DNA from: Metaphire vulgaris
Lineage: Eukaryota; Annelida; Clitellata; Crassiclitellata; Megascolecidae
Direction of reading: 5' to 3'
Length of the DNA: 64,000 bases
Assembly: GCA_018105865.1 (NCBI GenBank)
Contig: CM030851.1
Coordinates: 3,509,968-3,573,967 of the forward strand
Below the pieces are notes generated by a model that did not search any database, was not told the origin of the DNA, and saw only the letters and a program-made list of their open reading frames with translations. Below are positions 22,447 to 34,497 of the stretch, piece after piece. The first letter of the stretch is position 1, and every line of letters begins with the position of its first letter. A program made the translations under genes and the position numbers.

Positions 22447-24012
22447 CGAGTCGATTGATACGCTCGCACCCTTCATTGCATCCATAATAGCTTTATCGCT
22501 GCATGAAGGATCGGTTCCTCCAAGGTGGAAGCATGCGGTGGTCCACCCACATTTGAAGAAACCAGGTTTGGATTAAAGTGAAATGGCGAATTATCGGCCG
22601 GTTTCTAATTTACCGTTCATTTCGAAATTACTTGAACGTGTAGTCAACAAGCAACTAGTCGCGCACCTTCTGATGAATGACTTAATGCCGAGACATCAAT
22701 CGGCCTACCGAAGAGGTCACTCGACCGAGACGGCGGTGCTTCGCATCTTCAACGACCTGGTTGAGATGACAGCCGACGGACGGCTGGCGCTGCTAGAGCC
22801 TTCTGGACATGTCGTCCGCTTTCGATACGGTCAACCATGAAATCCTGATACGGCGACTCCAGTGTTCTTATGGATTAGGTGGTTCTGCTCTGGCTTGGCT
22901 AGCTGACTATCTGAATGGAAGGACACAATCGGTCTCTTGGAAAGGACAACAAACCATCTCCCGCCCGGTACACAGTGGGGTGCCGCAAGGCTCAGTGCTT
23001 GGGCCTTTGTTGTTTATACTGTTCGTGGCCGATGTGGTTGAGGTCATTCGAGAGGCGGGGTTGTCGCCTCATGCCTATGCCGATGACATCCAGATCTACG
23101 CGGATTGTCTGCCGAGCGAGACGGATTGTCTTCGAGATAAAATGGTTGATGCTATTCTCAAGGTCGGCAAGTGGATGGAAGCAAATCGGTTGATGATGAA
23201 TCTTAGTAAGACTGAGTTTCTGTGGGTGTCGACCCCAAGGAGGAAGCATCACATCATGCGGGATCCGATCCTAGTGGCCGGTACTGCGGTTCACCCGGCC
23301 GTTGAGCTTAGTCTTCTCGGAGTCCGGCTCGACGAGACACTCTCATTTGTCGGACATATCGGTCAGCTGACCGGGTTGTGTTATTACCAACTGCGAAGAA
23401 TCAAGGAGGTACGGAGATATCTTCCGACAAGCACGACGACAATGCTTGTTCGGGCAATGGTGTTGCAGAGAATCGATTATTGCAACAGTGTCCTCCTTGG
23501 TCTACCTGAAACACAGCTCGGGCGGCTGCAGAGGGTGATGAATGCGTCGGTCAGGCTGATATACAGACTCAGATCGAGGGAACATGTCACTCCGCTACTG
23601 AAAAACGAACTACACTGGCTGAAAGTACCAGAGAGGATTACATACAAGCGGTGCATGCTGTCGTTCCGTGCGCTTCACGATCCAACGTGTCCTGAATACC
23701 TTTCCACACTTCTTCACAGACAATCGCTGACGGAAAGATGTCGTCAATTACGGTCGAGCAGCCGTGTTCTTCTGGCGGTTCCACCTCCTGCGAAGACGCC
23801 AAAGTTTGGCGAGCGTTCGGTTGTAAGGGGAAATCCGCGGCTGTGGAACGCTCTACCGGACATTGTAACCTCGTCGAACTCCTACGATCAATTCGCGAAG
23901 AACTTGAAGACATATCTATTTGCGACTTCTTATGAATGTTAAATATGTACAGCGCCTTTGACTTTGGTAGACGCCATGCGTACGGCGCTATATAAATTGT
24001 CTGAATAATAAT
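22447..24012 (+). mobile_element. CR1/L2-like LINE inserted in the RTE-like LINE
   Basis: 5'-truncated. Encodes ANYRPVSNLPFISKLLERV, STETAVLRIFNDL, SSAFDTVNHEIL, GVPQGSVLGPLLF, YADDIQIYADC and a C-terminus with GERSVVRGNPRLWNALPD. A stop follows KKPGLD at 22574 and a frameshift lies near 22800. The 3' UTR contains ACGGCGCTATATAAATTGTC and ends in an (ATA)n tail at about 23999-24012. ATGCC is present at both edges of the insertion and is a likely target duplication. The host LINE frame resumes immediately after. Confidence 0.88.
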
Positions 24013-24411
24013 AATAAATAATGCCAAGGCAAAAGCAGAAGTGCAGACACAGGCCAGAAGAGATAAGAAGCAGTGGCTTGAGGAACAGTGCCAACAGATT
24101 GAGCAAGGAATTAAATCTAACAACACCAAACATGCTTTCAAAGTGGTTAAAAACTTAAGGAGAGACTTTTCTACAAGACAAAGAAACACCAAAGACAAGA
24201 TGGGAAGGCTTTTGACAGATTTAGACGACATAAAGCGTAGGTGGAAAGAATACGCAGAGCAACTATATGAAGACAATCACACCAGTCAAGATGACAACAT
24301 CGGCGCAGAGGAACAACCTGAAGAAAGGCCATCTGATCCTTGTAGATGAGGTACAGCACGCCATTAAAAGATTACCAAAAGGAAAGGCTGCAGGATATGA
24401 TGACTTACCAG

Positions 24412-24924
24412 CAGTGATGTTAATACTTGTCCTGGTTCTTGTCCTTAAGGACTCCTTAAGGACCAATTTGAAGTCCTTGTCCTCGTCCTTGGGGAGTCAG
24501 TCCTCGTCCTTATCCTCGTCCTTGGAGGTTCGGTCCTCGTCCTTATCCTCGTCCTTGCAGATCGGTCCTTGTCCTGGTCCTTGTAACTTAGTCCTTGAAA
24601 AGTCCTTATATGGTCCTTGTAACTTAGTCCTTGAAAAGTCCTTATAAAGACCAAATTACTTGTATACCATTTTCAATTGTACTGATAATTATGTTCCAAG
24701 GTAAGAGTATTATGTGGATTTATATTTGGCTACATACTTGCTTTGAGTTACTCTAAATGTTTCGTCATTGTTTCCTTTATAATACCAGTTGATTCTTTAG
24801 CAGAATTCTTTGTTTCCCGGCTCCAGTTGAACGAGTGTTTTCGCAAAGTGGTCTCATAATTAGACCTCACCTTGTGTGCATGACTGATCAGCTGCTGGAA
24901 ATACTTTTTCATTTATTATTATTA

Positions 24925-24965
<41 letters not shown>

Positions 24966-25313
24966 ACTTGACAATTCTTAAGCGAAGTAACGTAGCCAGG
25001 TGGCTAAAGTCAAAGGCGCATTTGAAATGCAGCATTGCTGTTGACTACATTATGTGAAAAAAATTTTTTTTGCTTTTCTAATTTTGTGATTCGAAATGAA
25101 ATTGTGTTTGGTTTTTTCCTTTCTGACTTTTTTGTCTGACAGAGGTTGGTCCTTGTCCTTGATCCTTGTCCTTGGGAGTCAGTCCTTGTCCTTGTGCTTG
25201 CGGGGTAAGTCCTCGTCCTTGTCCTCGTTCTTGGAGGGTCGGTCCTCGTCCTTGGGGTTCGGTCCTTGTCCTTATCCTCGCCCTTGGGGGGTCGATCCTT
25301 GCTAACATCACTG
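24412..25313 (+). mobile_element. hAT element with transposase remnant and GTCCTT arrays
   Basis: Ends CAGTGATGTTAATAC and, inverted, CAGTGATGTTAGCAAG. CTTACCAG at 24404-24411 and 25314-25321 is a perfect 8-bp duplication, and removing the element plus one copy restores the LINE reading (LPAEII). Both subterminal regions are arrays of CCTTGTCCT/CCTCGTCCTT. In the middle (about 24822-24925, +) the frame reads PVERVFSQSGLIIRPH and DQLLEIL, the C-terminal dimerisation segment of hAT transposases. The remainder of the transposase is deleted. Confidence 0.9.
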
Positions 25314-25904
25314 CTTACCAGCAGAGATAATAAAACTGGATAGCGATGTAATAGCGCAAGGATTTTGCCGACTATGCAACAAGATACTGGAAACTGGTGA
25401 ATGGCCAGAAGACTGGAGACGATCAATATTTGTTCCCATTGCAAAAGTCAAAGGCACAACAAACTGCGAGGATTACAGAACTATAGCGTTAATCAGTCAC
25501 GCCAGCAAAATACTTTTGAGAATCTTATTAAATAGAATGCAAAGACAAGCAGAAAATGAGCTTTCGGATGTGCAGATGGGTTTCCCAAAAGGAGTTGACA
25601 CAAGGGACCAAATTTTCAATCTAAGACTAATAATAGAAAAAGCTAGATAGAGATGTCAGTACCGCTGTACATGGCATTCATAGACTATAAAAAAGCGTTT
25701 GATTCAGTACAGTACACAAAGCTCTGGAAAATACTAAAGGGAATGGGATTATGCCACACCACAGTTGACATAATTCAAAAATTGTATAAAGAACAACAAG
25801 CTACTGTAAGAGTGGACAAAGAAACAACAGGTTGGTTTATGATTGGAAAAGGCCTACGACAGGGCTGCCTTATCTCCCCTATGTCATTTAATATAATATA
25901 ACAA

Positions 25905-26761
25905 GGTTTAAAGTGGTTCATTAGGGACTGCCCTGTGTGAGAACCACTGTTGTTCCCGTCCAATCTAGTACCCTAGACTACTGAGGTTTATTTTGAACTC
26001 GTTTACAGTTGTAGCCATTACTAACCCCTCATCCAGTTCATTCCATCTGTCCACCACTCTTGCACTAAAAAATGCTGTTTATGTCTCCCAACCCGTTTCT
26101 TGAACAGTTTCATGTTGTGTCCTCTGGTTCTATCATACTGCTTCATTGTAAAAAATCTTTCTCTTGGCATTTCCACTTTGTTTGTTAGTATTTTGTATGT
26201 CTCAATCAAATCCCCTCTCTCTCTTCTTTTTTCCAGAGTTGTCAATCCACAGTGATTTAGCCTTTCCTCATAGGTTAGTTTATGATATCCCTTGATCATT
26301 TTTGTTGCTCTGTGTTGCACTCTTTCTAAGGTCTCTATGTCTTTCTTCAGGAATGGACACCATGCTTGAACACAATACTCTAAATGTGGACGTACTAATG
26401 TCTTGTAAAGTCTTATTATTACATCCTTCTCTCTGCTCACTATCGTTCTTTTGATCATACCTAGAATTTTGTTGGCCTTATTAGCTGCCTCTGCACATTG
26501 CCTAGATGGCTTTAAGCTGTTATGCATGATGACCCCTAGATCTTTCTCCTCGTTTGTAACTTTTAGTCCCTTCCCACATAACTTAAATTCATGATCTGTT
26601 CCCTTCTTCCCAATGTGCATCACCGAGCATTTATCTGTATTAAAAAGCATTTGCCAATCTGCCGACCACTGGGATAGTCTATTAAGGTCTTGTTGTAAAA
26701 TTTTTGCTTCTGCTTCACTATCACTCTGTCCACACAGTTTTGTGTCATCAGCGAATTGCTA
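25905..26761 (-). mobile_element. CR1/L2-like LINE 3' fragment inserted in the RTE-like LINE
   Basis: The - strand frame (26021-26650) begins within the RT palm with KCSVMHIGKK and NEEKDLGVIM, and continues LVRPHLEYCVQAW, ERVQHRATKMI and LTTLEKRRERGDLIETYKI. The 3' UTR includes GTGGTTCTCACACAGGGCAG and an ATATTAT tail at the left edge. The same 3' end occurs at 34343-34497. It interrupts the host LINE between RT motifs GCLISP and YADD. Confidence 0.85.
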
Positions 26762-27649
26762 TTCAGAACACATAATGAGATGTTCAGCAGATGAACTTCC
26801 AGATACAGGAATTAACATCAGTGGACGAGTGATTAACAACCTGAGATATGCTGATGACATAGTTTTGATAGCAGCTTCGCCAAGTTCGTTGCAGGAACTG
26901 GTAGATAAAGTGGATTTTGCATCGAGAGAACTTGGTCTTGAAATTAGCATTAAAAAAACAAAGGTAATGGTAGCTACAGACAAAAGGATCAAAATCAATA
27001 TCATGTGTCGTGGGCAACCTATCGAACAAGTGGAAACCTTCCGTTATCTTGGTTCATTAATTACAGAGGATAATGACTGCAGCTCTGAAATAAGATCAAG
27101 GCTTGGCATGGGGCGTTCAGCCATAAAGACACTCACTACTGTGTGGAAGGATCGGTCGCTCAGTCTGCACATAAAGAAACGCCTGATGGAAGCATTGGTC
27201 TGGCTCATTGCAACATATGGAGCTGAAGCTTGGACAGTGAAAAAGGTAGATCAGAAAAGAATCACTGCTTTCGAGATGACAGCTTTCAGAAGAATGATGT
27301 CCATCAGCTGGAAAGAACATAGAACATATGCCTCAATCATAGAAGAACTTGGGGAAAATAGGCGTCTATACTCAGTTATCAAATTTAGGAAACTGAAATA
27401 CTTTGGTCACATAGTGCGAGCAGACAATTTATGTACAACGATACTGCATGGCAGAATTAATGGCATGAGGAAGAGAGGACGGCCTCGTAGACGATGGACG
27501 GATGATATTGTGGAATGGACAAAACAGCCAATTAATTATTATCAATTGCATCAGAACTGCAAAAGACAGAGTCACGTGGAGAACCTTGTCGTCAGCCTGC
27601 ATAGCCTCCGACCCTCAGCAATGAGGATGGACGATACCTACCTACCTAC

Positions 27650-30600
27650 TGAGCAAAGTTCAGGATTCTGATATACTCAACATTATCTGCCTCACATGTT
27701 TTAAAAATTTTGCACACAACTACTTGAATCAGTCTGTCAAGAACATTAAAATTACTTTTGTTTGGACATGTGGCTTCCATGCCATACAATACAATAGGTA
27801 GACAATAGCTCTTTACCAGGCTAACGCATATCAATTCAGAAGCGGCAGCTCTGCTGCGACTATAAAAGCAATTAAACGTACGAAACAATTTTAATTTAAC
27901 TTCCGAAATAGATAACCCGAAGTGCCTGCCCTTTTTCAGTGTCACTCCAAGATACCTAATTTCCTCCACAAATGGCAAGGCAACACCATCCAGGACCAAT
28001 ACAGCACATGCGATATTTCAACGTGTCCCAATCCTCATGACCATAGATTTCTTCACATTAAATTTCAAATCCAAGTTCACAAAGTCATTGGTGCAAATAT
28101 CCAGCATGTCCTGCATGCCGGATATAGAGTGTGACACTAATAAGATATCATCAGCATACAATAAACATCCAACAAACAAATCATTGATATAGCAGCCATA
28201 TCCAGAATTTTGCAACTTTAAAATCACATCATCAATATAAACAGCAAATAGCAAAGGCGAAAGAACCTCTCCTTGTCGTACCCCAGCCACTACAGTAAAA
28301 GATTCTGATAAGGCATTACCCCATCTAACCATAACATTACATTTGGAATACCAGTTGAGTAAAACTTCAATGAAATACCAAGGGGTTTTCCTTTGTATCA
28401 GCTTCAAAAACAGCCCATAGTGACTAATTTTGTCAAAAGCTTTCGAAATGTCAAGAGCAGAAATGACAGCTGTGCATGAATTTCTATTGAGATAACTTAT
28501 TACTTCCCTCAATGTGTATAAGACATCTGAGCATCCTACCCCAGTTTTGAACCCAAACTGCAGGTCAGAGCTCCCCCCAAAAAACCAAATTTCCCCAGTA
28601 ATACATGTACATGCTCAAAAATCTTAGACACTACTGGATTCAAAGTTATGCCCCTATAATTGTCACACTTTGTAGGGTCTGCTGTGCAATTTTTTTGCAG
28701 AGGGATCATGATACCATTACCAAAACCTGGCACATATCCTGCTTTCAACATTAGATTAAACAAATGAGTTATACAAGATAATACAATTGGGTGTGCATAC
28801 AGTAAATGTTCTATAGTTATCCTGTCAAACCCGGCTGCTTTGCCCAGCTTAATTTTACTAACTGCTAGCCCACTTCTTCAATTGAGATCACAGGACACTC
28901 TATACTCTGACTCCTATAGCCTGAGAGACAGTCCTCAAACTGCAGTTTGAGATTATCTCGTGCCAACTACTGTTATTGGGTGTGCAGGCAGAGCGAAAGA
29001 AATCTGCAAATGCATTGGCAATTTCAGGTTCGGTACAGGACCCATCCACAGTTTTAGCACAACTATTACTTCTTCCCCAAAATTTATTTCTCCAGGACTT
29101 CCAAAAGGTAGTAAAATCTTTTTGCATGAGGGCATCATTCAAAGTATCACTAACATAATTTTTATTGTCCCTCTCTTTGTGTTTTATAGCAGACTTATAC
29201 TCTGCCTTAGCACTTCTCATTTTATGAAAAACAGCCCCATGCCTCGGTTTACCCATCGACACCCACAATTCATGTGCCTCCATTGATTTTGCTTTAGGGT
29301 CATCGAACTGAGAGTCCCACCAATATTTAAAGAAATTCACTGGTGGCTTTGGAATACTTCTAAAGGCCACCTGAAACGAATGAATGACATTGCTATACAC
29401 AGTCTCGATTTCTGTTTTAGATTTAAGACCCTCCCTGTTAAGATGCCGGGTCACATTCCAAATAGGCTCAAAAAGTATGAGAGTCTGATCATAATAAAGA
29501 CTATGGTCAGTTTTATCCCATCTGAGTTCATATAATTTTTCTCCAGTCCCAGTCCCTGCTTGACTCTTATGTGCAAGAGTAGGTAGTTGCCCCTTCTCCG
29601 CAAGCTGCAATTTAAGCTGTAGACAGAGCGGGATGTGATCAGAGAGATTCATTCCCGAATCAATAACATTAAGCGAAACAATATTCGCACACAGAGCCTT
29701 ACTAATAACAAAGTGATCAATCATAGAGAAAGCTGACATATTGCTATTACAAAATGTATAATCGACATTTTTAGGAAGCCAACTATCCGTAATGGCCAGA
29801 TCTGCCTGATTCAAAAATTCTGAAAAGACATCCCATAATTTGTTTTCACCATTAAATTCCATATTAAAGTCTCCACCCATTATTACAGACTCATGCTTGA
29901 CTTCATCAATACAATTGGCAATCACGGACAAAACATCAATAAGTTCAAAGTAATCATTACAAGGCATATAAACATTAATCAACAGGGTATCTCCCAATCT
30001 GAGTACAATAAACCGCTCTTTACAGCAGATCAGCCTAACTTTACCAATAGATACCACCTCAGACTTAACAACTATAGCTACTCCACCAAATGGTCTCCCT
30101 CTGAGCACTCCACGACCCAGAACCGTGTCCATTGCTGAAGTGCTATAAACAATAAAATTGTCATTTATTAGACTTAATTTACCTAGATCTGGGCTTGATA
30201 GCCAATGTTCTTGCACACAAACAATATCATAGTTTTGCAGGAGATCAGTAAGATAAAGCAGACCTTGCTTAAATCCGTGCAGATTATAGGACACAAACTT
30301 GAGTGTGTAATTACAAGCCATTCTTATTCGATGTTTTAAACTTCCATTCCCTAACAATGATACCTGACGGCCACAGGGCTTTGTCTAACACTTTTTCTCG
30401 GCCTTTGGCAGCGACACAGATGGGAAATGCTGCCACTTTTTCATGCTCACGGATCCAGGACTTTGCGATGTAGCAGTTGATGATATCCACTTGCCCGCTT
30501 TTTAGGAATTTTCCACCGATTCCACCGTACCTCTGGATCAACATTGTCTACGTGAAACACTACCTTGCGTTGGATAAACACTCCCGATTTCAGTGACGAT

Positions 30601-31440
30601 GATGCCGACTCTCCACAGATACGAGCATGTCGTTGAGGCTTCGACAAGTCCTGCTTATCCGTAGTCTTCTTTTTTTATCTTGGGTTTCCTTCTTGAAACC
30701 ACCGTGAATGGACTCTCCTCAGTAGGTGAATCCGATTTTGCCTGAGCATCGCCAATGACGTTGTCGCCAAGCTGCAGAGCACCCTGTGCCGTGCGACCGA
30801 CAGCATCACTCCATGTTCCCTCGATCACCGAGTCTCCCTTTGCAGTGCTGACTCTGCTGCGCCTGAGTTGGTCTGACTGAGCGGAGGTCTCAACCGAACT
30901 CCTCTTCTCCAAGTTGGATGCTGCGTACCCTAGCGGCGACATATGCAGCTCCGATATCCCCGACTCGAGTAGCTTTTCAAATTTCTCAAACCGCTTCTCT
31001 AGCGCCTCCATTTTATGCGCCATACTGTACACCTCAACATCTTCCAACCTGACAGGAGGGATGCGATCAATGTTTTCAGCATAATAGGCTGGTAAGAGAT
31101 CCAGTAATTTACGCTCGTCAAGCCACAGAAAAATTTCAAATAAATCGTCCAAGTTTCGTTTCAGCTTCCCATCACCGGTCCGTTTGACCAACTTTGGAAA
31201 GTCCGGTTGTTTCGCCGCATCGCAAGTGAAATTCCCGCTGGTATATTTGACGTAATTTTTATTCCCGATTCATGCAGAGTTTCTTTCGCGTTCACAAGTT
31301 CTTCTACAGTAAAGAAACTGCCCATCACAGTTTTCAACTGCTTGACAGTACTCTTCTGGTATTTACATTTCAAATAACAAAGCGCTTTGTTCACGATAAA
31401 ATCGCGACCCGCCATGACCATAGATCTTGAATGCAAGTGT
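27650..31440 (-). mobile_element. Nearly full-length non-LTR retrotransposon, clade unassigned
   Basis: Reading on the - strand from 31436: an ORF1-like part (31436-30311, broken by frameshifts; coiled-coil-like HKMEALEKRFEKFEKLLES and a later FHVDNVDPEVRW block), then ORF2 from 30357. ORF2 has an AP-type endonuclease (VSYNLHGFKQG, VCVQEHWL, INVYMPCND, MGGDFNMEF, SMIDHF, SDHIPLCL) and RT pieces with DNYRGITLNPV, SALDISKAFDKI, GVRQGEVLSPLLF, YADDILLVSH, YLGVTLKKGRHF and LPIVLYGMEA (27646-28763). Several frameshifts separate the RT pieces. The LPIVLYGMEA type C-terminus is one I recall from cnidarian and sponge elements. Confidence 0.82.
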
Positions 31441-31449
31441 TAACAATAT

Positions 31450-31790
31450 CTTCTGCAGTGCTGTTTTACCGATGCATTTGGCATCAGTCAATGGTCGCTC
31501 TGGATTTGACTCGTACGCCTCCATTGTCAAATCCAAGTAAGTCCGATGTTCCGGTCCAGAACGTACCTGTTCTCTACTACCTATCCACCTCATGGTGAAT
31601 AGGCAGTAGAGAACAGGTACGTTCTTGATCGAAATGTCGTGACTCAGCGGAGCTGACCAATGCTTGAAGTCGATCCCAATTCTCGGCTCAGCCACCGAAA
31701 ATGCGCGCTTACCAAAAGTGTGACGGGAGTGTGATATCAGAAGAGTTAACGCATCTGAAGACCAGGTTGAATGTTTATGAGCCTGGAGAG
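31450..31790 (-). mobile_element. Small LINE C-terminal scrap with a palindrome
   Basis: The - strand frame has SSDALTLLISHS and TFGKRAFSVAEP, resembling the 'FGxRAFSxAxPxxWN' block near the end of CR1-type pol proteins. It is interrupted by the hairpin at 31558-31625. Confidence is limited by its brevity. Confidence 0.45.
31558..31625. repeat. Near-perfect 32-bp hairpin
   Basis: AGAACGTACCTGTTCTCTAC at the left is mirrored by GTAGAGAACAGGTACGTTCT at the right, with arms of about 32 bp, two mismatches and a loop of a few bases. Confidence 0.85.
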
Positions 31791-32305
31791 TGAGCACGGA
31801 CCGGAGATACTATGGCTGAATGGAATGTAGCACCTTGTGGGTAACCATTTGCCTGGGATTGCATCGAGGGAAAAAGAACTGCTTATTAGAATAACAGAAG
31901 ACAACAGTCCCAATTTCGTCGAGAGTTGTCGGTCTAAAGGAGTCGAGAGAGGGAACAATCCGGTCAGGCATTGACAACCCATTTTACTGATACCGAAAAC
32001 TGTACAGTATGCACATGTTTACGTTTACTGCATTGCTAGATTAGGTATTTGCTCTACAAATACGTTATGGTTAAGTTTCCTCTACAAATAACCTCTCTAT
32101 GTAGCATATCATCAGTTGTTATTTTGTGATTTACTTGGAATTTGCATTTTACCAAAGCACCTGCCTCTTGATTAGCTGAAAATTAGAAACTCGCCCTTAC
32201 TTACAAGTCGTACATATTGATCATCATAAATTGCTTTTAAATGACTAACAATCGGAAGGAATTGAGGAAGGAATATCTTTTGAAACTTGTACTATTTATT
32301 TTAAG

Positions 32306-32418
32306 ATGCATCGTGGAATAAACCTACTAAATGCGAAGACAAAACCTATAACGATGCCCGTGGCCACGGCATTGGCATCGGCGTTGTCATCGGATTTGCC
32401 ATATGTATTGCCTATGTG
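32306..32418 (+). CDS. Candidate transmembrane exon of Ig gene 1
   Basis: After a pyrimidine-rich acceptor (TACTATTTATTTTAAG) the frame that fits the phase-1 donor of the Ig exon reads ASWNKPTKCEDKTYNDAR, then a 20-residue hydrophobic, glycine-rich stretch containing GIGVVIGFAICIAYVV. That is a good single-pass membrane helix just after a short polar stalk. In frame it stops at 32431 (SFT then TAA), so either the protein ends there with almost no tail or a donor at GTG|GTATCA (32418) joins a tail exon. Another frame is open across a good-looking donor at 32456, so the frame choice rests on phase and hydrophobicity. The distance from the Ig exon is explained by transposons in the intron. Confidence 0.5.
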
Positions 32419-32562
32419 GTATCATTTACCTAATATTCAAAAGGAAACAGAACAGGTAATTTTATTTTACTTTAGATTCTGCGATAATTTGTTTCGCTTC
32501 TTGGTATCGGTATCTATGCGCACAATTATACCGATACCACGTATCTTTTAAAAGCTAAGCAG

Positions 32563-32658
32563 TATGTTAAGCCGTTTGATCGTGCTACAGGACAATCTCC
32601 AGCTGGATATTTTGATATTGCCTTAGAGAGATATGGTTCTAGCCAAGTAGGATTATAG
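32563..32658 (+). CDS. Possible cytoplasmic-tail exon of Ig gene 1
   Basis: After CTAAGCAG the frame reads YVKPFDRATGQSPAGYFDIA and continues LERYGSSQVGL to a stop at 32656-32658. It is polar with two tyrosines, one in a YFDI context, as expected for a short tail. A phase-0 intron of 144 bp (32419-32562) would join it to the membrane exon, but the donor GTATCA is weak and acceptor choice is uncertain. Confidence 0.3.
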   Translation, partial: YVKPFDRATGQSPAGYFDIALERYGSSQVGL

Positions 32659-33047
32659 TGGCAAGCACTATCGCCCTATCATTATTATATGTACAAGACC
32701 TTCTTGAGATGTTGATCGTTTTAATGTCATCGGCCGTCTGTCCCCGAGCAACCGTCAACTCCGTATATTTAATATTAACTTACATCAGCTACAAAGGCTA
32801 GCTCTGACTGTAGTCAGGCAGTCGACAGGCTGCATGCAGGCGAGCTCAGTTTAAGACCACACACAGAATATGATTCATATGAAGCATTAGTTATGGAGGG
32901 GTAGAAGAAGAAGGCGAATGGAAAAGGACCACCCACGAATATTAGGCATACTATTGAAGTGGTGCTGGCGCTACATAATCTCAGTTAGTTAAAACGCTAT
33001 CAACTATATGATATTTCTGTAGTATTCTTCTCCCGATTTTTATATAA

Positions 33048-33053
33048 ATAAAT
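33048..33053 (+). promoter_or_regulatory. Possible poly(A) signal for gene 1
   Basis: AATAAA lies about 390 bp after the proposed stop, just before a LINE 3' fragment. In AT-rich DNA the motif is common, so this is weak. Confidence 0.2.
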
Positions 33054-33059
33054 AATTCG

Positions 33060-33500
33060 ATGCACTATCCAATAAATGCGAATATAATCTTAGAAATAAT
33101 AAGAATGTTAATTCTTCAGTTTGCTGCTACCAATGTTAGATTATTTTCTATTAGATATCAAGGACCGAGAATGTGTTATAATATTCCTTATGAACTTAAA
33201 AATTCTAGACTAATATCAAAGTTTAAGTATAAATTTAAAGAAATGTTCTCTTGAACGGAAACTCAGAATGTCATAAAATGATTCAAGATGTGTGTATAAT
33301 CAATGTTTAAATTGAATTATATAACAAATATCTTAAATTCTACTTTATTATGTCTTTTTGTGTTACAATAGTTTTTTTGATTATTAGATTTAAACTTAAA
33401 TCCACCATTGCATTTCTTAGTTATTAATATTTTTCTGGTTGACCAATTTACGGGATAGATATCCCTAGGTCAACCTTTTTTTTCATTAAAGAAATAAAAT
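33060..33500 (+). mobile_element. LINE 3' fragment (C-terminus of pol plus 3' UTR)
   Basis: NVRLFSIRYQGPRMCYNIPY followed by ELKNSRLISKFKYKFKEM is the conserved C-terminal block of CR1-like pol; the LINE at 44677-48832 has the equivalent NTRLFTININGP. It is followed by a 3' UTR with a short hairpin (GGGATAGATATCCC) and an A-rich end. Confidence 0.7.
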
Positions 33501-33772
33501 TTAAAAAGTAATTCATGAATACATACTGTCAGTGTATTTATTTAAGTGTTAAGTGCTAGTCAAGTTTTGTTCTCTGTTTCGTATTGATATATGTTAATTT
33601 TGGATATTGAGAGAAAAAAATTAAATTGGTTGAGTGATTGAAAAAAGTTAAAGGACGTGCTGCCTCGATTATACAACTGTATAAGCGAGTTCACTAGCTA
33701 CACAAAGTGGTATTTTAAAATTGTTTGGACTTTGTTTGGTTAATCGATTTATTTGCATTTTATTTAATTAAG

Positions 33773-34330
33773 TAAGTAAACGAAATTTCTATAGCGATGC
33801 CCTAAAGCTTGGCGCAGTGCCCCCAGCGTATTCACGAGCGCTCAATCTGGGTGTAATCTATAGTCCGTAGTCCGTGGTGCTCAAGGTTGTAGACCCAGAT
33901 AGGCAATCGCAGCAAAGTAGTTTTATGGAGGATGATAATAAGATTTGCGGCGGGGAGAATGCAGGGCTGTAGTAATGATTTCGCCATAGGATTTCTTGAA
34001 GATAATATTTTTAGGTTGTTTTAAGAAAGTGTGAGAAGTGATGGTGACTGATTTATGGCCTGAAGAGGACCGTCAGGACCCAAGTTGTTGATCTTTCGGA
34101 AATCTGACGAATTCCAGAGACAAGGCGCAGTGCATGTATGAGATCAACCGATCTGAGAATTTTAGTGACGTGGCTGTTGGTTGAATGAATGACAGCCTGG
34201 CAGATGAACAAGTTGACCGCTGTTCATGCATTGTAAAGAAATAACGAAGGTACATGGACTTTGAGAACTGGATGGCATTGTAGGTCAGGCATTCTGATGT
34301 TTTGTTTCTGACGGAACGATTTTGTTGTGA
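33773..34330 (-). mobile_element. Probable LINE 3' region with (GTAA)n tail
   Basis: AAGTAAGTAAACGAAATTTC TATAGCG resembles the 3' terminus of the LINE at 52975 (GTAAGTAAGTAAAATCTCG...TATAGCGCC). The following 500 bp is not recognisably coding. Assignment beyond the terminus is tentative. Confidence 0.35.
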
Positions 34331-34342
34331 AATACAGATTTT

Positions 34343-34497
34343 TTATTACAGTGGTTCTCACACTAGGCAGTCCCTACTGAACCACTTTAAACTTTGTTAT
34401 ATTATATTATATTATGTTATATTATATTATATTATGTTATATTATATCATATTATATTATATTACATTATATTATATTATATTATATTATATTATAG
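34343..34497 (+). mobile_element. 3' end of the 25905-type LINE with (ATTAT)n tail
   Basis: About 45 bp (GTGGTTCTCACACTAGGCAG, CTGAACCACTTTAAAC) match the 3' UTR at 25910-25960. A tail of ~115 bp of ATTAT-type units follows and is itself interrupted by the hAT-like element at 34498. Confidence 0.75.

Larger units (their letters stand above)
21120..27650 (+). mobile_element. RTE-like (CFDP2-like) LINE, nearly complete, split by three insertions
   Basis: In order on the + strand: an apurinic endonuclease (21390-22446; ISTWNV, LGISEARW, VYAPT, IIGDFKA, NQIDYI, GSDHNLV), a linker resuming at 24016 (RRDKKQWLEEQC, KDKMGRLLTD, RWKEYAEQLY), RT fingers/palm (25314-25904; WRRSIFVPIAK, AFIDYKKAFDS, GLRQGCLISP), then YADDIVLI (about 26850) and a C-terminal region with EAWTVKK and RKRGRPRRRWTDD. 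It is interrupted by a LINE (22447-24012), a hAT element (24412-25313) and a LINE fragment (25905-26761). Frameshifts near 24330 and 25645 show it is inactive. The clade label rests on recalled motif similarity. Confidence 0.85.
18183..32305 (+). other. Proposed 14.1-kb intron of gene 1, filled by nested transposons
   Basis: It runs from the donor at 18183 to the acceptor ATTTTAAG at 32305. LINEs, a hAT element and MITEs annotated separately account for most of its length. 18266-18500 has irregular repeats of ACATGGCCTACC. 19043-19373 shows nothing recognisable. Confidence 0.4.
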
